DNA of 64,000 nucleotides from the NCBI GenBank assembly GCA_903923925.1, contig CAIXZF010000113.1, positions 1 through 64,000 on the forward strand, read 5' to 3'. The position numbers and the translations under genes are program-made. This DNA is from an uncultured Bacteroidales bacterium (GTDB lineage: Bacteria > Bacteroidota > Bacteroidia > Bacteroidales > CAIXZF01). A model generated the notes under the pieces. That model made no database searches. It was not told the DNA's origin and saw only the letters and a list, made by a program, of their open reading frames with translations. The first letter of the stretch is position 1, and each line of letters starts with the position of its first letter. Of this stretch, positions 10,001 through 19,300 are shown piece after piece.

Positions 10001-10156
10001 TTCAAGAAGGACATACATTTCCGGAGAAAGCTTGGAATTCGGATTATTGTCAATAATAAACCCCTTCTTATGAAGGAAATCTACAATTGTCTGTAGTCCG
10101 ACATTCAGTTCTCTCGCAGCTTTACTTAAGCGCACTAATTTTGTTGCATCATCCAT
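7001..10156 (-). CDS. infB: translation initiation factor IF-2
   Basis: A GTPase that delivers initiator tRNA to the 30S subunit and promotes subunit joining. It is 1051 aa, long for the family. A short IF2_N-like segment at the N-terminus (residues 7-50) is followed by a disordered, Pro/Glu/Val-rich stretch (about 125-215, many EPEPV-type units) and lysine-rich linkers. The G domain begins near residue 557 with GHVDHGKT, then DTPGHE and NKID. The C-terminal beta-barrel and IF2-C domains are complete. It is the third gene of rimP-nusA-infB, but a perfect -7 element at 10199-10206 suggests an additional internal promoter. Confidence 0.97.
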   Translation of the reverse strand: MDDATKLVRLSKAARELNVGLQTIVDFLHKKGFIIDNNPNSKLSPEMYVLLEKEYQSEKKVKEEAKKIGLDYTNRETVTIDDQRAHKKELEYEDEVEELFIKGVPLEYSREQKTVKPKVTEKPKTEEKAVIIEKPAAPVFVEPEPVVEVVVPEPVHEPEPVAEVVVAKPEPVIEPEPVQVPEAVHEPIVVVEEVHIPEPVAEIPLPAVESEDQSEIPEQANVTETIEDEVSTSPGLKVLGKIDLDKIDYKTKPTKRSRDDRNKFEKKEDEVVAPEPVAESTPVIEEKVESTLSSEIPAPAAIVVAEPEISVPEVPAGPVRADNFMKMRVPNLEGPVILGKIELPVERKPAEKKPVASSSEDKLKAKKKKRKRIKKTALAVDNAATPDTSKDTKVHSRPAHVAGAKKPPKREIPKVELSEEDVQKQIKETLARLSSGGKSKTSKYRRQKRDQVSQQMQENQQRAEEDKMVLKVTEFVTANDLAVMMNAPVTEIISTCMSLGLMVSINQRLDAETLVLIAEDFGYKVEFVSVEVQEAISDLEVVDSPEDLEPRAPIVAVMGHVDHGKTLLLDHIRKTNVVAGEAGGITQHIGAYEVTLDNDKKITFLDTPGHEAFTAMRARGAKVTDVAIIIVAADDAVMPQTIEAINHAQAAGVPMVFAINKIDKPNSNPEKIREQLANLNILVEEWGGKYQCQEISAKAGINVELLLEKVLLEAEMLELKANPKRKAFGTVIESSLDKGRGYVAKIIVQFGTLKTGDFVIAGSVFGRVKAMYNERNQSLKSAGPSTPLLLLGLTGAPQAGDTFNVMTDEKEAKAIAAKRQQLQREQGLRTQKHITLDEIGRRIAIGDFKELNIIVKGDVDGSVEALSDSLLKLSTNQVLVNVIHKSVGAVTESDVLLASASNAIIVAFQVRPSPKARKLAEQEEIDIRIYSIIYNAINEIKSAIEGMLSPEIEEKILCNVEVRDVFKITKVGTVAGCMVLDGKLTRNTRIRIIRDGIVVFTGGLSSLKRFKDDAKEVTLSMECGLSIDNFNDIKVGDIVEGYEEFEVKRKL

Positions 10157-10198
10157 AAAAGCTTCTCGCGCATGCCTTTTGATAGCCCTTGTTCAAGG

Positions 10199-10206
10199 CA
10201 AAGTTA
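10199..10206 (-). promoter_or_regulatory. -7 promoter element of infB
   Basis: TAACTTTG on the minus strand in the 108-bp nusA-infB gap, 43 nt before the infB ATG. It would allow infB to be expressed separately from rimP-nusA. Confidence 0.45.
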
Positions 10207-10264
10207 AACTATTTTTTATTTCGGCGGATTAATCCATTGCTATCACTTCTCTATCCGCATTAAA

Positions 10265-11509
10265 TTATTCAAACTCTGATCTCAGAATCCGAATTACTTC
10301 CTTTACAGTTTCTTCTTCCAGGTCGGTTTGCTTCACAAGGATATCAACATCAAAAGCAAGTACGCTCTTTGCTGTATCGCAACCAATCTTTTTGAATTCC
10401 TGAATGATCCACTCATCAATTTCATCAACAAATTCCATCAGATCCACATCCTCATTGTCGATATCGGTATCTCTGTAAACATCTATTTCATAACCGGTCA
10501 GTTTACTTCCCAGCTTAATATTATGTCCACCTTTACCAATAGCCAATGATACCTGGTCTGGCTTCATATACACTTCGGCACGTTTGCCTTCTTCATCAAT
10601 AACGATAGATGAAATCTTGGCTGGGCTAAGCGCTCTCTGAATAAAAAGGGAAGGATTTGTTGTAAAATTAATTACATCAATATTTTCGTTTTTCAATTCT
10701 CTAACAATACCATGAATACGCGAACCCTTCATACCAACACAGGCACCAACAGGATCAATCCTGTCGTCGTAGGATTCAACTGCAACTTTTGCACGCTCGC
10801 CAGGTACACGAACAATTTTCTTAATCGTAATCAAACCGTCGTAAACCTCCGGAACTTCCTGCTCAAATAAACGCTCAAGAAAAACAGGAGAAGTACGCGA
10901 TAAAATTATTGCAGGAGTACTGTTTTTCATTTCAACACGCGAAACAACAGCCCTTAATGAATCGCCCTTCCGGTAAAAATCCATCGGAATCTGCTCCGAC
11001 TTCGGAAGCATTAATTCAATACCTTCATCGTCGAGCACAAGTATTTCTTTCTTCCATACCTGGTATACTTCCCCGGTAATAATCTCGCCAATCTTTTCCT
11101 TGTACTTCCTGTAAATATTGTCTTTCTCGTATTCCTGAATTTTGGAAATCAGATTTTGACGTATTGCAAGGATTTCCCTGCGGCCAAAATCTTCCATCTT
11201 GATCTCGTCTGTAACTTCTTCTCCCACCTCAAAATCAGGCTCTATCTTAATCGCCTCTGAATAGGCTACCTCCTGATATTCGTCCTCAACTTCTCCGTCT
11301 TCAACTATCGTCCGGTTTCTCCAGATCTCAAGATCCCCCTTGTCAATGTTTACGATAATGTCAATATTATCGGCTGATCCATACTTTTTGGCAAGCATGT
11401 GCCTGAAGACATCTTCGAGAATGCGCATCATCGTTTCCCTGTCGATATTCTTGAATTCTTTGAATTCCGAAAAGGTTTCGACTAAATTGATGTGTTCCAT
11501 TGTATGCAA
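10265..11509 (-). CDS. nusA: transcription termination/antitermination factor NusA
   Basis: Binds RNA polymerase and nascent RNA to control pausing, termination and antitermination. The 414-aa protein has the NusA N-terminal domain (NLVETFSEFKEFKNIDR), an S1 domain from about residue 137, and two KH domains with the loops GMKGSRI and GKGGHNI. The C-terminal acidic repeats of enterobacterial NusA are absent, as is normal outside proteobacteria. The start may be the ATG at 11509 or the one at 11500 (MEHINLVETF); the first leaves 13 bp after rimP. It lies in the conserved order rimP-nusA-infB. Confidence 0.96.
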   Translation of the reverse strand: MHTMEHINLVETFSEFKEFKNIDRETMMRILEDVFRHMLAKKYGSADNIDIIVNIDKGDLEIWRNRTIVEDGEVEDEYQEVAYSEAIKIEPDFEVGEEVTDEIKMEDFGRREILAIRQNLISKIQEYEKDNIYRKYKEKIGEIITGEVYQVWKKEILVLDDEGIELMLPKSEQIPMDFYRKGDSLRAVVSRVEMKNSTPAIILSRTSPVFLERLFEQEVPEVYDGLITIKKIVRVPGERAKVAVESYDDRIDPVGACVGMKGSRIHGIVRELKNENIDVINFTTNPSLFIQRALSPAKISSIVIDEEGKRAEVYMKPDQVSLAIGKGGHNIKLGSKLTGYEIDVYRDTDIDNEDVDLMEFVDEIDEWIIQEFKKIGCDTAKSVLAFDVDILVKQTDLEEETVKEVIRILRSEFE

Positions 11510-11522
11510 ATTTTCTAAAAAC

Positions 11523-11972
11523 TTAGAATTTAATAATAATCACTGCTTTAATAATCTCATTATAAGCTATTTCCATGCTTTCTATCACAGGATCTTTTTT
11601 CTTTTTCGATGGATAGGGCTTAATAGTGATACCAGAATCTCCGGCAGCTGTAAGAGTTCCTTTAATGATCTTTTTCTCTTCCAGTTCTATCTCAAGATCA
11701 CGATTGATGTTTTTTCTGAACTGTCGTGGAATTCGTAGTGGCTGATCTATCCCTGCCGATGAAACATGCAACTCAAAATCTTCAGTTTCCCTGTCCAGAC
11801 TTCCTTCTACAAGCCTGCTCACCTCTACACAATCTTCTATCGTAATTGTTCTGTCTCCTTCAATGAAAATGAAAATATCATTCCCGGGTTTAATTGATAA
11901 GTCAAGAAGGTATTTATCTTTCCCTTCAAGAGCGGTTTCAATTAAAGTACGTATGCTTTCCTCTGTTATCAT
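11523..11972 (-). CDS. rimP: ribosome maturation factor RimP
   Basis: Needed for assembly of the 30S subunit. The 149-aa length is typical. Family patterns are present: DLSIKPGNDIFIFIEGDR followed by the EDC-x-x-x-SRLVE segment, and HVSSAGIDQPL in the middle, with an Sm-like C-terminal half. It is first in rimP-nusA-infB and is read from a promoter at 12098-12105, giving a leader of about 120 nt. Confidence 0.94.
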   Translation of the reverse strand: MITEESIRTLIETALEGKDKYLLDLSIKPGNDIFIFIEGDRTITIEDCVEVSRLVEGSLDRETEDFELHVSSAGIDQPLRIPRQFRKNINRDLEIELEEKKIIKGTLTAAGDSGITIKPYPSKKKKDPVIESMEIAYNEIIKAVIIIKF

Positions 11973-12019
11973 TCTTCTTCAAAAACAATTTACGTTCTAA
12001 ACTTGTACTTAATAAAAGA

Positions 12020-12035
12020 GGGGACACAGGTCCCC
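12020..12035. promoter_or_regulatory. GC-rich hairpin in the rimP-nusA leader
   Basis: GGGGAC (12020-12025) pairs with GTCCCC (12030-12035) across the loop ACAG in AT-rich sequence. It falls within the predicted leader RNA of rimP, between the -7 element and the ATG. No U-run follows on the minus strand, so it is not a simple terminator. Its role is unknown. Confidence 0.4.
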
Positions 12036-12097
12036 CCAACCAATTTTTTATACTTAAGGAGTAAGGGCGATTTTCTACCCTGTTAGTTTAGAGGCTG

Positions 12098-12105
12098 CAA
12101 AAGTA
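12098..12105 (-). promoter_or_regulatory. -7 promoter element of the rimP-nusA-infB operon
   Basis: TACTTTTG on the minus strand. A TTTTG word at 12129-12133 could be the -33 element, though the spacing (23 bp) is a little long. It lies back to back with the cytochrome promoter at 12184. Confidence 0.5.
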
Positions 12106-12160
12106 CATAATTTTTAACACAACATTGTCAAAATCCACATATTTTTTTCAAACACAGGCT

Positions 12161-12191
12161 TTTGATTAATTTCAAATTAATTATACCTTTG
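12161..12191 (+). promoter_or_regulatory. full Bacteroidetes-type promoter of the haem-c lipoprotein gene
   Basis: TTTG (12161-12164), a 19-bp spacer, then TACCTTTG (12184-12191). This is an exact fit to TTTG-N19-TAnnTTTG. It places transcription start just beyond 12193, so the in-frame ATG at 12193 cannot be used and the ATG at 12226 is the start. Confidence 0.65.
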
Positions 12192-12225
12192 TATGCTAAT
12201 ATTTATTTACATCCAACAAGTCGAT

Positions 12226-12630
12226 ATGTTTAAATTTTCATCTTATCTCCGCCAAGTGCTTCTTTCGGCACTTTTTTTAAGTCTCATTATCATGAATTCC
12301 TGTTATTACGATAATGAAGAAGATCTGTATAAGAATTTGCAGACAGTTACCTGCGACACCACCAACGTTACTTATTCTGGCTCCGTCGCCCCATTAATGC
12401 AATCGAATTGTGTAGTTTGCCATTCCTCAACTTCTGCCGGAGGAGGTTATGCTTTCGACAGCTATGATGCAGTTTCTTCAGTCTTATCAGATGGCCTCAA
12501 CAGCAGGTTCTGGGGCAGCATTAACCAATTGTCTGGTTATTCACCAATGCCACAGGGTGGCAATAAATTCACTGAATGCGATCTTAAAAAGATTGAAATC
12601 TGGATTAAAGCCGGGTACCCGAATAATTAA
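12226..12630 (+). CDS. small lipoprotein with one haem-c motif
   Basis: A 134-aa protein. The N-terminus is a lipoprotein signal with a hydrophobic run ending in MNSC (C26). A single CVVCH haem-attachment motif is at residues 62-66. M109 in SPMPQGG is a plausible distal haem ligand. The C-terminal KKIEIWIKAGYPNN matches the end of small c-type cytochrome domains found in Bacteroidetes. It is probably a membrane-anchored electron carrier on the periplasmic side. No oxidase or dehydrogenase is nearby, so its partner is unknown. The start at 12226 is set by the promoter at 12161-12191. Confidence 0.8.
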   Translation: MFKFSSYLRQVLLSALFLSLIIMNSCYYDNEEDLYKNLQTVTCDTTNVTYSGSVAPLMQSNCVVCHSSTSAGGGYAFDSYDAVSSVLSDGLNSRFWGSINQLSGYSPMPQGGNKFTECDLKKIEIWIKAGYPNN

Positions 12631-12728
12631 GCAGTCATAGTGAGAGAATGCTATTCACATATGCACTCGCATTCATGGCAAATGTGGCATTCATCGCGAT
12701 CACAACTGAAAAAGGTTATTGTAAATAA

Positions 12729-13067
12729 CTAAAAATTATTCTTGTTTACCAGGAAATAATGGATTTCTCCGGATAATGCAACTTCAGTTTTTTGGTCGAA
12801 TGGAATGGCTGGCATGAATTTCCGGGGTATTTCTACTTTTATTCTGCCTGTTTTGTCTTCGAACCAGTAATCCTCATCATCAATCTGTTCAACAATGAAG
12901 CCTTTCACAGTTATCTTCTGGTCTGTCCAGGATAAATGAAAAGCATGCTGTTTGATCTCCTGAACTGTAGTTGACCCTGATTGCTCAGAACTGATAAATT
13001 GAGCTTGTACATTACTAAACGCACAAAGTAAAGAAAACAGTATCAGCGTTTTTACGTGATTATTCAT
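12729..13067 (-). CDS. periplasmic OB-fold protein, YgiW/YdeI (BOF) type
   Basis: A 112-aa protein with a signal peptide (to about residue 22, SNVQAQF). The rest is one small OB-fold: the pattern VKGFIVEQIDDEDYWFEDKTG and then IKVEIPRKF matches the bacterial OB-fold family that includes E. coli YgiW and YdeI, where members are linked to stress tolerance. The ligand is unknown. It is a monocistronic gene on the opposite strand to both neighbours. Confidence 0.75.
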   Translation of the reverse strand: MNNHVKTLILFSLLCAFSNVQAQFISSEQSGSTTVQEIKQHAFHLSWTDQKITVKGFIVEQIDDEDYWFEDKTGRIKVEIPRKFMPAIPFDQKTEVALSGEIHYFLVNKNNF

Positions 13068-13106
13068 GTATTAATAAAATTTATTTATTGTCTAATTCAT
13101 TGATAT

Positions 13107-13123
13107 GTAAGGACATGCCATGG
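13107..13123. repeat. GGACATGCCATGG repeat, partial copy
   Basis: GTAAGGACATGCCATGG here is identical to the left part of the 20-bp palindrome at 59391-59410. It sits about 25 bp before the broken 5' end of the ATPase pseudogene. Confidence 0.55.
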
Positions 13124-13145
13124 AACTGACATATCATGCCCTCCT

Positions 13146-14173
13146 ATGACCGGAACCCAAAATAAACTACCTAAGACTTTTTTGATCCGTAACGCTTATT
13201 CGAAACAAATCGTATTCGAATTTTCGGGCATACACAATGCCACGCTTAAGCAGCAATTGAAAATCTTCACTGCAAATTTGTCTGCTGCAAACGGCAGTCT
13301 TCCTATCGCAAAACCTGTTTCATGGATACATGCATTTGCCGTATTAACAGATTTCCTCAATATCTGAAAGAAATTGAGAAAGGAGAAAGTGCTATTCAGG
13401 CTATTGACAGAATTTGTTTCACAAAAGACGGTCTTTTATGCGACGAATTCAATAATCTTTACCATTCTCTGTTTAACAATGCCAGGTATCATATGGATGT
13501 TATAAAGGTTCTGGCACGAAAAAAAACAGGATTGACAAGGAATGAGATTATTGAAAACTGCAAGTTTACCTCTGGTGGTGGGATAACTCAAATTTTGGAA
13601 GAACTCACAGAATCGGGCTTCATCACACCTTGTAACCCTTTTAACAGAACAGTAAAAGATAATATCTTTAAATTAACCGACGAATATTCTCATTTCTATA
13701 TAAGATTTATTGAGACCAACCATTCCAAAGGTCCAGGTTCATGGATCAAATATTCCACAGGGCCATCATGGAAGGCCTGGAGTGGATATGCTTTTGAGAG
13801 TATTTGTATGAAACATACCCCACTAATTAAAAAAGCGCTGGGAATTGAAAACGTTTACTCGGAAACATCTGTCTGGCAAAGCACGAGCCAAAATGAGGGA
13901 CAAGGTGCTCAGATCGATATGCTGATCGACAGACAGGATCATTGCATCAATATTTGCGAAATGAAGTTTTCAGTCAATGAATTTGAAATTACAAAAAGCT
14001 ATGCTAAGGAATTGGAAAATAAATTAACAGTATTTCGTGAGAATACAAAAACACGGAAAACATTATTCCTGACAATGGTAACAGCGCATGGGGTAAAAAA
14101 CAGCAAAAATTACCCCGGATTGGTCCAAAATGAAATTACAATGGAAGCATTGTTTGAAAAAACACAACAATAG
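13146..14173 (+). pseudogene. decayed AAA-type ATPase with DUF234 nuclease-like tail
   Basis: The remnants fall in two frames. The first (13146 to about 13350) keeps KTFLIRNAYSKQIVFEFSG, the sequence just after a Walker A loop, so the gene is cut inside the P-loop and the N-terminus is lost. After SWIHAF the frame shifts and about 100 residues of the usual protein, including Walker B, are missing. Homology resumes at about 13350 with FPQYLKEIEKGESA and then runs intact to 14173: winged-helix segment, then a DUF234 tail with a PD-(D/E)xK-like site (AQIDMLID ... ICEMKFS). The intact relatives are AAA ATPases common in Bacteroidetes and archaea. The 3' part alone could still give a product from the ATG at 13322, but it has no ATPase. 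Confidence 0.8.
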
Positions 14174-14243
14174 AAGCACTGAAATGCAAAAAACAGCACA
14201 TGTGATCACGGTGCCAATCGAATGAAATTGTCTTCGGCCTGAC

Positions 14244-16205
14244 TTATTCTTTCACAAATTTAACGGTAACTCCTTCGTTTTCACTACTTACCAGATAAAT
14301 GCCATTTGCCAGATACCTGGTATCGTAGGTGTAACTTTCTTGTGTAGTTGTAAAGGAGTCAATAAGCTTTCCGCTAATATCGCTGATTTTCAATGTCTTT
14401 GATTTTCCTGGTGTAGAAAAGATAAACCGCAGACTATCTTTGCAGGGATTTGGAAACATCAAAAATGAAGCTGCTCCAACCACGGTTGCGATCCCCTGCG
14501 AAATATGCGCAACCTTCAGCAACGACCAATACGCCGGATTCGGGATAATACCCGTTATTTCATGATGTGTCGGAATTTTAAAATACCTGGTAGCAGCATC
14601 CTGAAGTAAACGGATGGTGGTATCTCCGCCATTGTATAAAAGCTTATAATCCATGCTCATCCTGAAAAATGGCGTAATAGTGGTTGAAGCTGTTTGCTGA
14701 ATTGTCATATACAATGTGTCGGGAACGTACAACCAATTTATTTCATAAACAGGAAATCCTTCCCCATAATACCACTGCTCAAAAAATGTAGTAAAATTCA
14801 TTCCTGTAACAGCTTCTGCAACTACTTTGAAATCATCACCAGTGGCAGTTTTGCCGGAATATTGCTGCAAAAATGCTTTTAGTGTATTGAAAAACAAGCT
14901 GTCGTTATTCATCTCAAACCTCAGCATGTGCAGTATCACAGCTCCTTTGTTATAGGAAAGCCTTCCATCAAAAATTCTGTTCTCATCCAGTGTCTGAGCT
15001 GATGGAATATAAACACTTCCCCCTGGCTCTGTTCTCACAATTGTTTGCATCGCACCCATAAAGTTATCTGCCTCCTGCTGTGTTTTCAGGTATTGTAAAG
15101 TCAGATACTGGGCATAGGTTGCAAAGCCTTCATTAAGCCAGATATCACTCCAGGTGGCACAGGTTACATCATCACCAAACCATTGATGCGATAACTCATG
15201 ACAATTCAGGTCGAAATTAAAGGCACCCACAGTCGACATCGTCTGATGCTCCATTCCTCCTCCGAGATGAGCCTGGCAATGACCGTATTTTTCTGCTGCG
15301 AAAGGGTAGGGGCCAAACAAATTTGAAAATAATTCAACAAAATCCTTCGTTCTGTCGAGATCAGCCTGGTAAAAATTCAAACATCCGGGAGCATCGTAAA
15401 TGAAATTCTCAATCAAGATTGAATCCTGCATTCCCTGGGGTTTTGCATAAACATTATACTCCTGGTAACGTGCTACCGCAAATGAAATTAAATAATAATC
15501 AATGGGGTAATACGACTTCCATTCAAACCTCTGCTTTCCGTTTCCCAGGGGAACGATCGCTTTTAAGAGCCCATTTGATCCAGCCATGTTTGCTGTATCT
15601 GTAGTGATAAAAACCCACACTGAATCTGCCTTGTCTCCCAGGTCCTGTTTGGATGGCCACCATTGCCGGGCATTAAACGGCTCGGAAAGTGTCCAGGTAA
15701 CCTGGTTACCCCATTGTGTAGAAACAGCACTGTTTATGCCTGAGAAAAAACCACTGGCTGGTGGAGCACCTCTGTAATAAACTCTCACAAGGAAACTTTG
15801 ACCAGTATTTAAAAGGGTAGGGGGGATTAAAAATAAATTATCTCCCGTTCTGCTGTATACCATCGGTAATCCGGAAAAGGTAACAGAATCAACTGTCAAT
15901 TCCTGGATAAGTTCCAATGCTAAAGTATCAAGACCATTCACCAGGCTTTTCCCCCGAATCTCAACAAAGCCGTCGAGCGCAACAGTGTCCCGCTCGGCAT
16001 GAAGATTCAAATAGTAAAAACTTACATCGTATTTAGCATAAAGTGCACTGTTTGTCGATGCCTGAGTAAGCTTAAGATACCTTTGTTTCTCAAGTAAACT
16101 AAGCTCTTCATTCGCATCAGACAAACCAAACTTTTGCGCAACGCTTTGATATTGTATAAGATACAAAATCAAAAAAATAAAAATATATTTAATTTTACTT
16201 AGCAT
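14244..16205 (-). CDS. M1 family metallo-aminopeptidase with T9SS sorting domain
   Basis: A 653-aa secreted zinc aminopeptidase. A signal peptide spans about residues 1-23. The M1 zinc site is HELSH (H336, H340) with E359 in LNEGFATYAQ. The substrate-binding motif is GGMEH near residues 316-320, a variant of GAMEN. After the catalytic region the last about 80 residues (from MFPNPCKDSLRF to the end) form a type A C-terminal domain of the type IX secretion system: PNP motif, then ISGKL and ANGIYLVSS. The protein should therefore be exported across the outer membrane and attached or released. It likely degrades extracellular peptides. No T9SS core gene lies beside it. Confidence 0.92.
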   Translation of the reverse strand: MLSKIKYIFIFLILYLIQYQSVAQKFGLSDANEELSLLEKQRYLKLTQASTNSALYAKYDVSFYYLNLHAERDTVALDGFVEIRGKSLVNGLDTLALELIQELTVDSVTFSGLPMVYSRTGDNLFLIPPTLLNTGQSFLVRVYYRGAPPASGFFSGINSAVSTQWGNQVTWTLSEPFNARQWWPSKQDLGDKADSVWVFITTDTANMAGSNGLLKAIVPLGNGKQRFEWKSYYPIDYYLISFAVARYQEYNVYAKPQGMQDSILIENFIYDAPGCLNFYQADLDRTKDFVELFSNLFGPYPFAAEKYGHCQAHLGGGMEHQTMSTVGAFNFDLNCHELSHQWFGDDVTCATWSDIWLNEGFATYAQYLTLQYLKTQQEADNFMGAMQTIVRTEPGGSVYIPSAQTLDENRIFDGRLSYNKGAVILHMLRFEMNNDSLFFNTLKAFLQQYSGKTATGDDFKVVAEAVTGMNFTTFFEQWYYGEGFPVYEINWLYVPDTLYMTIQQTASTTITPFFRMSMDYKLLYNGGDTTIRLLQDAATRYFKIPTHHEITGIIPNPAYWSLLKVAHISQGIATVVGAASFLMFPNPCKDSLRFIFSTPGKSKTLKISDISGKLIDSFTTTQESYTYDTRYLANGIYLVSSENEGVTVKFVKE

Positions 16206-16238
16206 TTAAGCCTGGATATTTGATTGAGAACGTTTTGG

Positions 16239-16246
16239 TATCTTTG
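16239..16246 (+). promoter_or_regulatory. -7 promoter element upstream of the DUF4175 gene
   Basis: TATCTTTG, perfect TAnnTTTG, 105 nt before the ATG at 16351. It probably drives the DUF4175-HATPase-ybeY-mnmG run. Confidence 0.45.
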
Positions 16247-16350
16247 CGAAAATTAAAAATAATTCAGGGATTTTTTACGTTTGGGTCACAATATTGTTAC
16301 AACATATTCGTGATTAAATGGTTTAATACGCTGAGGCTGAAACTAAAAGA

Positions 16351-19300
16351 ATGATCGATAATTATTCCATACTCATCAGTAAACTTGATGAATTCATTAG
16401 AAAATACTATAAAAACCGCCTGCTTAAGGGGGGTATATATACGCTTACTGCTTTGGTGGTGTTTTTCCTTCTTACCAATAGTATAGAGTATTTCGCTCAC
16501 CTCGATCCTCTTCCAAGAACAATTCTTTTTTACTTCTACCTGATGCTGAATCTTGGTATCCTCATTTGGTTTATTCTTGTTCCACTTTTTAAACTTTACA
16601 GGATTGGTACGATAATTTCGCATGAAAAGGCTGCCGCAATTATTGGCACCCATTTTTCAAACGTAAAAGACCGTTTACTTAATACCTTGCAATTACGCCA
16701 AATGCAGGATTTCAATCCTGAGAACGCTTCTCTCATACAGGCAAGTGTTAATCAGCGTATCAACGAACTCAAGCCTGTCCCCTTTTCCTCCGCAATCGAC
16801 CTGAAAGAAAACCGTAAGTATTTCAAATACGCTTTCCCTCCTATTATCATCCTGCTAATAATTCTGCTTGCCGCTCCTTCTTTTATTACAGAACCCACAA
16901 CACGACTGATTAATCACAAGGTCTATTACGAGAAAAAACAGCCTTTCCAGATTATACTGCTCAATACCAAACTTGAGGTAGTTCAACAGGAAGACTTTCA
17001 GTTGGATGTTAAAATAATTGGTGACCAGATCCCAGACAATCTTTACATCGAATTCGATAATGCCCAGTACCGTTTATCCAAAGAAAACAACGTACTCTAT
17101 CATTACCATTTTAAAAATATCCAGAAAACTACTGTCTTCCAGCTTGCAAGCGACGATTTCCGGACAAAAGAATATCAGCTGATTGTATTGCCAAAGCCTA
17201 TCGTTCTGAATTTTGAAGTGGATCTGATTTACCCGCATTACCTTAAAAAGGAAAATGAAAAGATTGAAAACACTGGTGATCTTATTGTGCCTTATGGTAC
17301 ACAGATCTTATGGAAGTTCTTTACCAGGGATACAAAGGAAATTATGCTGCGGTTTGGCGAAAAAATACAGAAACTGGAAACAAAAGGTTCTAATACCTTT
17401 ACCTATGCTTCCACAATGCTTCAAAGCCAAAGCTATTCTATTTCTACTTTCAATGAATATATCCGGAACCACGATTCACTGAGTTATACAATAAATGTCG
17501 TGCCTGACACTTATCCACAGGTTGATGTCGAAGAATTCAAAGACTCTGTATTTGAAAAACGTCTTTATTTCAAAGGAAATATTAAAGACGATTATGGCTT
17601 CGCAAAACTCCTTTTTAACTATCGTATTCTTTCGACCGACAGTGCTACTTCGCAGGCTACAATTAAATATGATACCATTCTGATCAACAATCAGGTTAAC
17701 CAGCAATCTTTCTTCCATTTCTTCGATCTTTCAAGGCTGGAGGTAAAACCGGGAGAAGGAGTGGAGTACTATTTCGAAGTCTGGGATAATGATGGAATTA
17801 ACGGAAGCAAGGCAACCCGTTCCCAAAAAATGTTCTTCAAAGCGCCAAGTAAGCAGGAGATTACCGAAAAAACAGATAAGGCAAGCCAGAAGGTAAAGGA
17901 CGATATGGAGGCAATAATGCGTGAAGCAAAAGAACTTCAGAAAAAAATTGACGACCTCAACAAGAAACTTTTTGAAAAGAAAGAAATCGGCTGGCAGGAA
18001 AAGAAACAAATTGAGGACCTCCTTAAGAAACAGGAGGAACTGCAGCAAAAGGTAGAAAAGATCAATAAGGAGAACGAGCAGAATAACATCAAAGAGCAGC
18101 AGAACAACCAGGCTCAGGAAGAACGGATTCTCGAGAAGCAGGAACAACTTCAGGATTTGTTCGAAAAATCGCTTTCCGAAGAAATGAAAAAGATGATGGA
18201 TGAGTTGCGGAAAATGATGGAGAATGTCGATAAAAACAAGGTTAACGACATGCTTGATAAAATGAAGCTAAATGCCGAAGATCTTGAAAAACAACTCGAC
18301 CGTAATCTCGAACTTTACAAACAACTTGAATTCGAAAAGAAGTTAGACGATGCTGTTAAGAAACTCGATGATCTGAAGGAAAAACAGGATAAATTATCTG
18401 AAGAAACCGATAAGAAAGGCGACTCCAAAGACCTGCTTAATAAACAGGAAGAACTGAATAAGGATTTTGAGGACCTGGCGAAGGAAATGAAGGATCTTGA
18501 AAAGCTTAATGAAAGCATGGAAGAACCTAATCAGATGGAAAAAACAGATGCCCAGCAGCAGGACATTAAGGAGGATATGAAAAAAAGTTCCGAGGAACTG
18601 AAAAATAATAAGTCAAAAAAAGCTTCCCAATCGCAGAAAAGTGCTGCAAACAAAATGCAGAAAATGTCCGACAAAATGAAAGACATGCAGCAGCAGCAGC
18701 AAAGTCAGGAGATGGAGGAAGATATGGGCTCACTTCGTGAAATTATTGAAAACCTGATCCAGGTTTCATTTAACCAGGAAAGCCTGATGACAAGGGTTGA
18801 TAAGGTAAAAACCTACGATCCTCAATATGTGAAGATGATACAGGAGGAGAAAAATATTCAGGATGCCCTTAAGATGATCGAGGATTCATTATTTGCACTC
18901 AGTAAGAGGCAGGCAGCCATTAAGCCAATAATCAACAGGGAGATCGGCGAAATCAATATGAATGTTGATAAAGCTATTGAAGAAATGGCTGAACGCAGAA
19001 CCGCTACAGCTGCCGGTAAACAACAATATGCAATGACGGGCATCAACAACCTTGCGCTGCTCCTTCAGGAAGCTATGGATCAAATGCAGCAGCAGATGCA
19101 GCAGCAACAGTCATCGGGCAAAGGTAAATCGAGTTGTGGTAAAGGTGGGGCAGGGGATTCAAAGTCGATGAAAAAAATGCAAGGGATGCAGGAAAAGCTT
19201 GGAAAAGAAATGGAAAAGCTTAAGGATCAGCTTAATAAGGGTAATAAGCCAGGAGAAAAAGGGCAGCAAAAGCCAGGACAGGGAAAGGACGGACAAGGGC

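Noticed and set aside
17511-17519. Perfect DnaA-box 9-mer TTATCCACA
   Set aside because: Inside the DUF4175 gene; it shows such matches occur by chance here.
17731-18147. Antisense open frame in the DUF4175 gene
   Set aside because: An artefact of Lys/Glu-rich coiled-coil codons (AAG/GAA read as CTT/TTC); several similar shadows occur along this gene.
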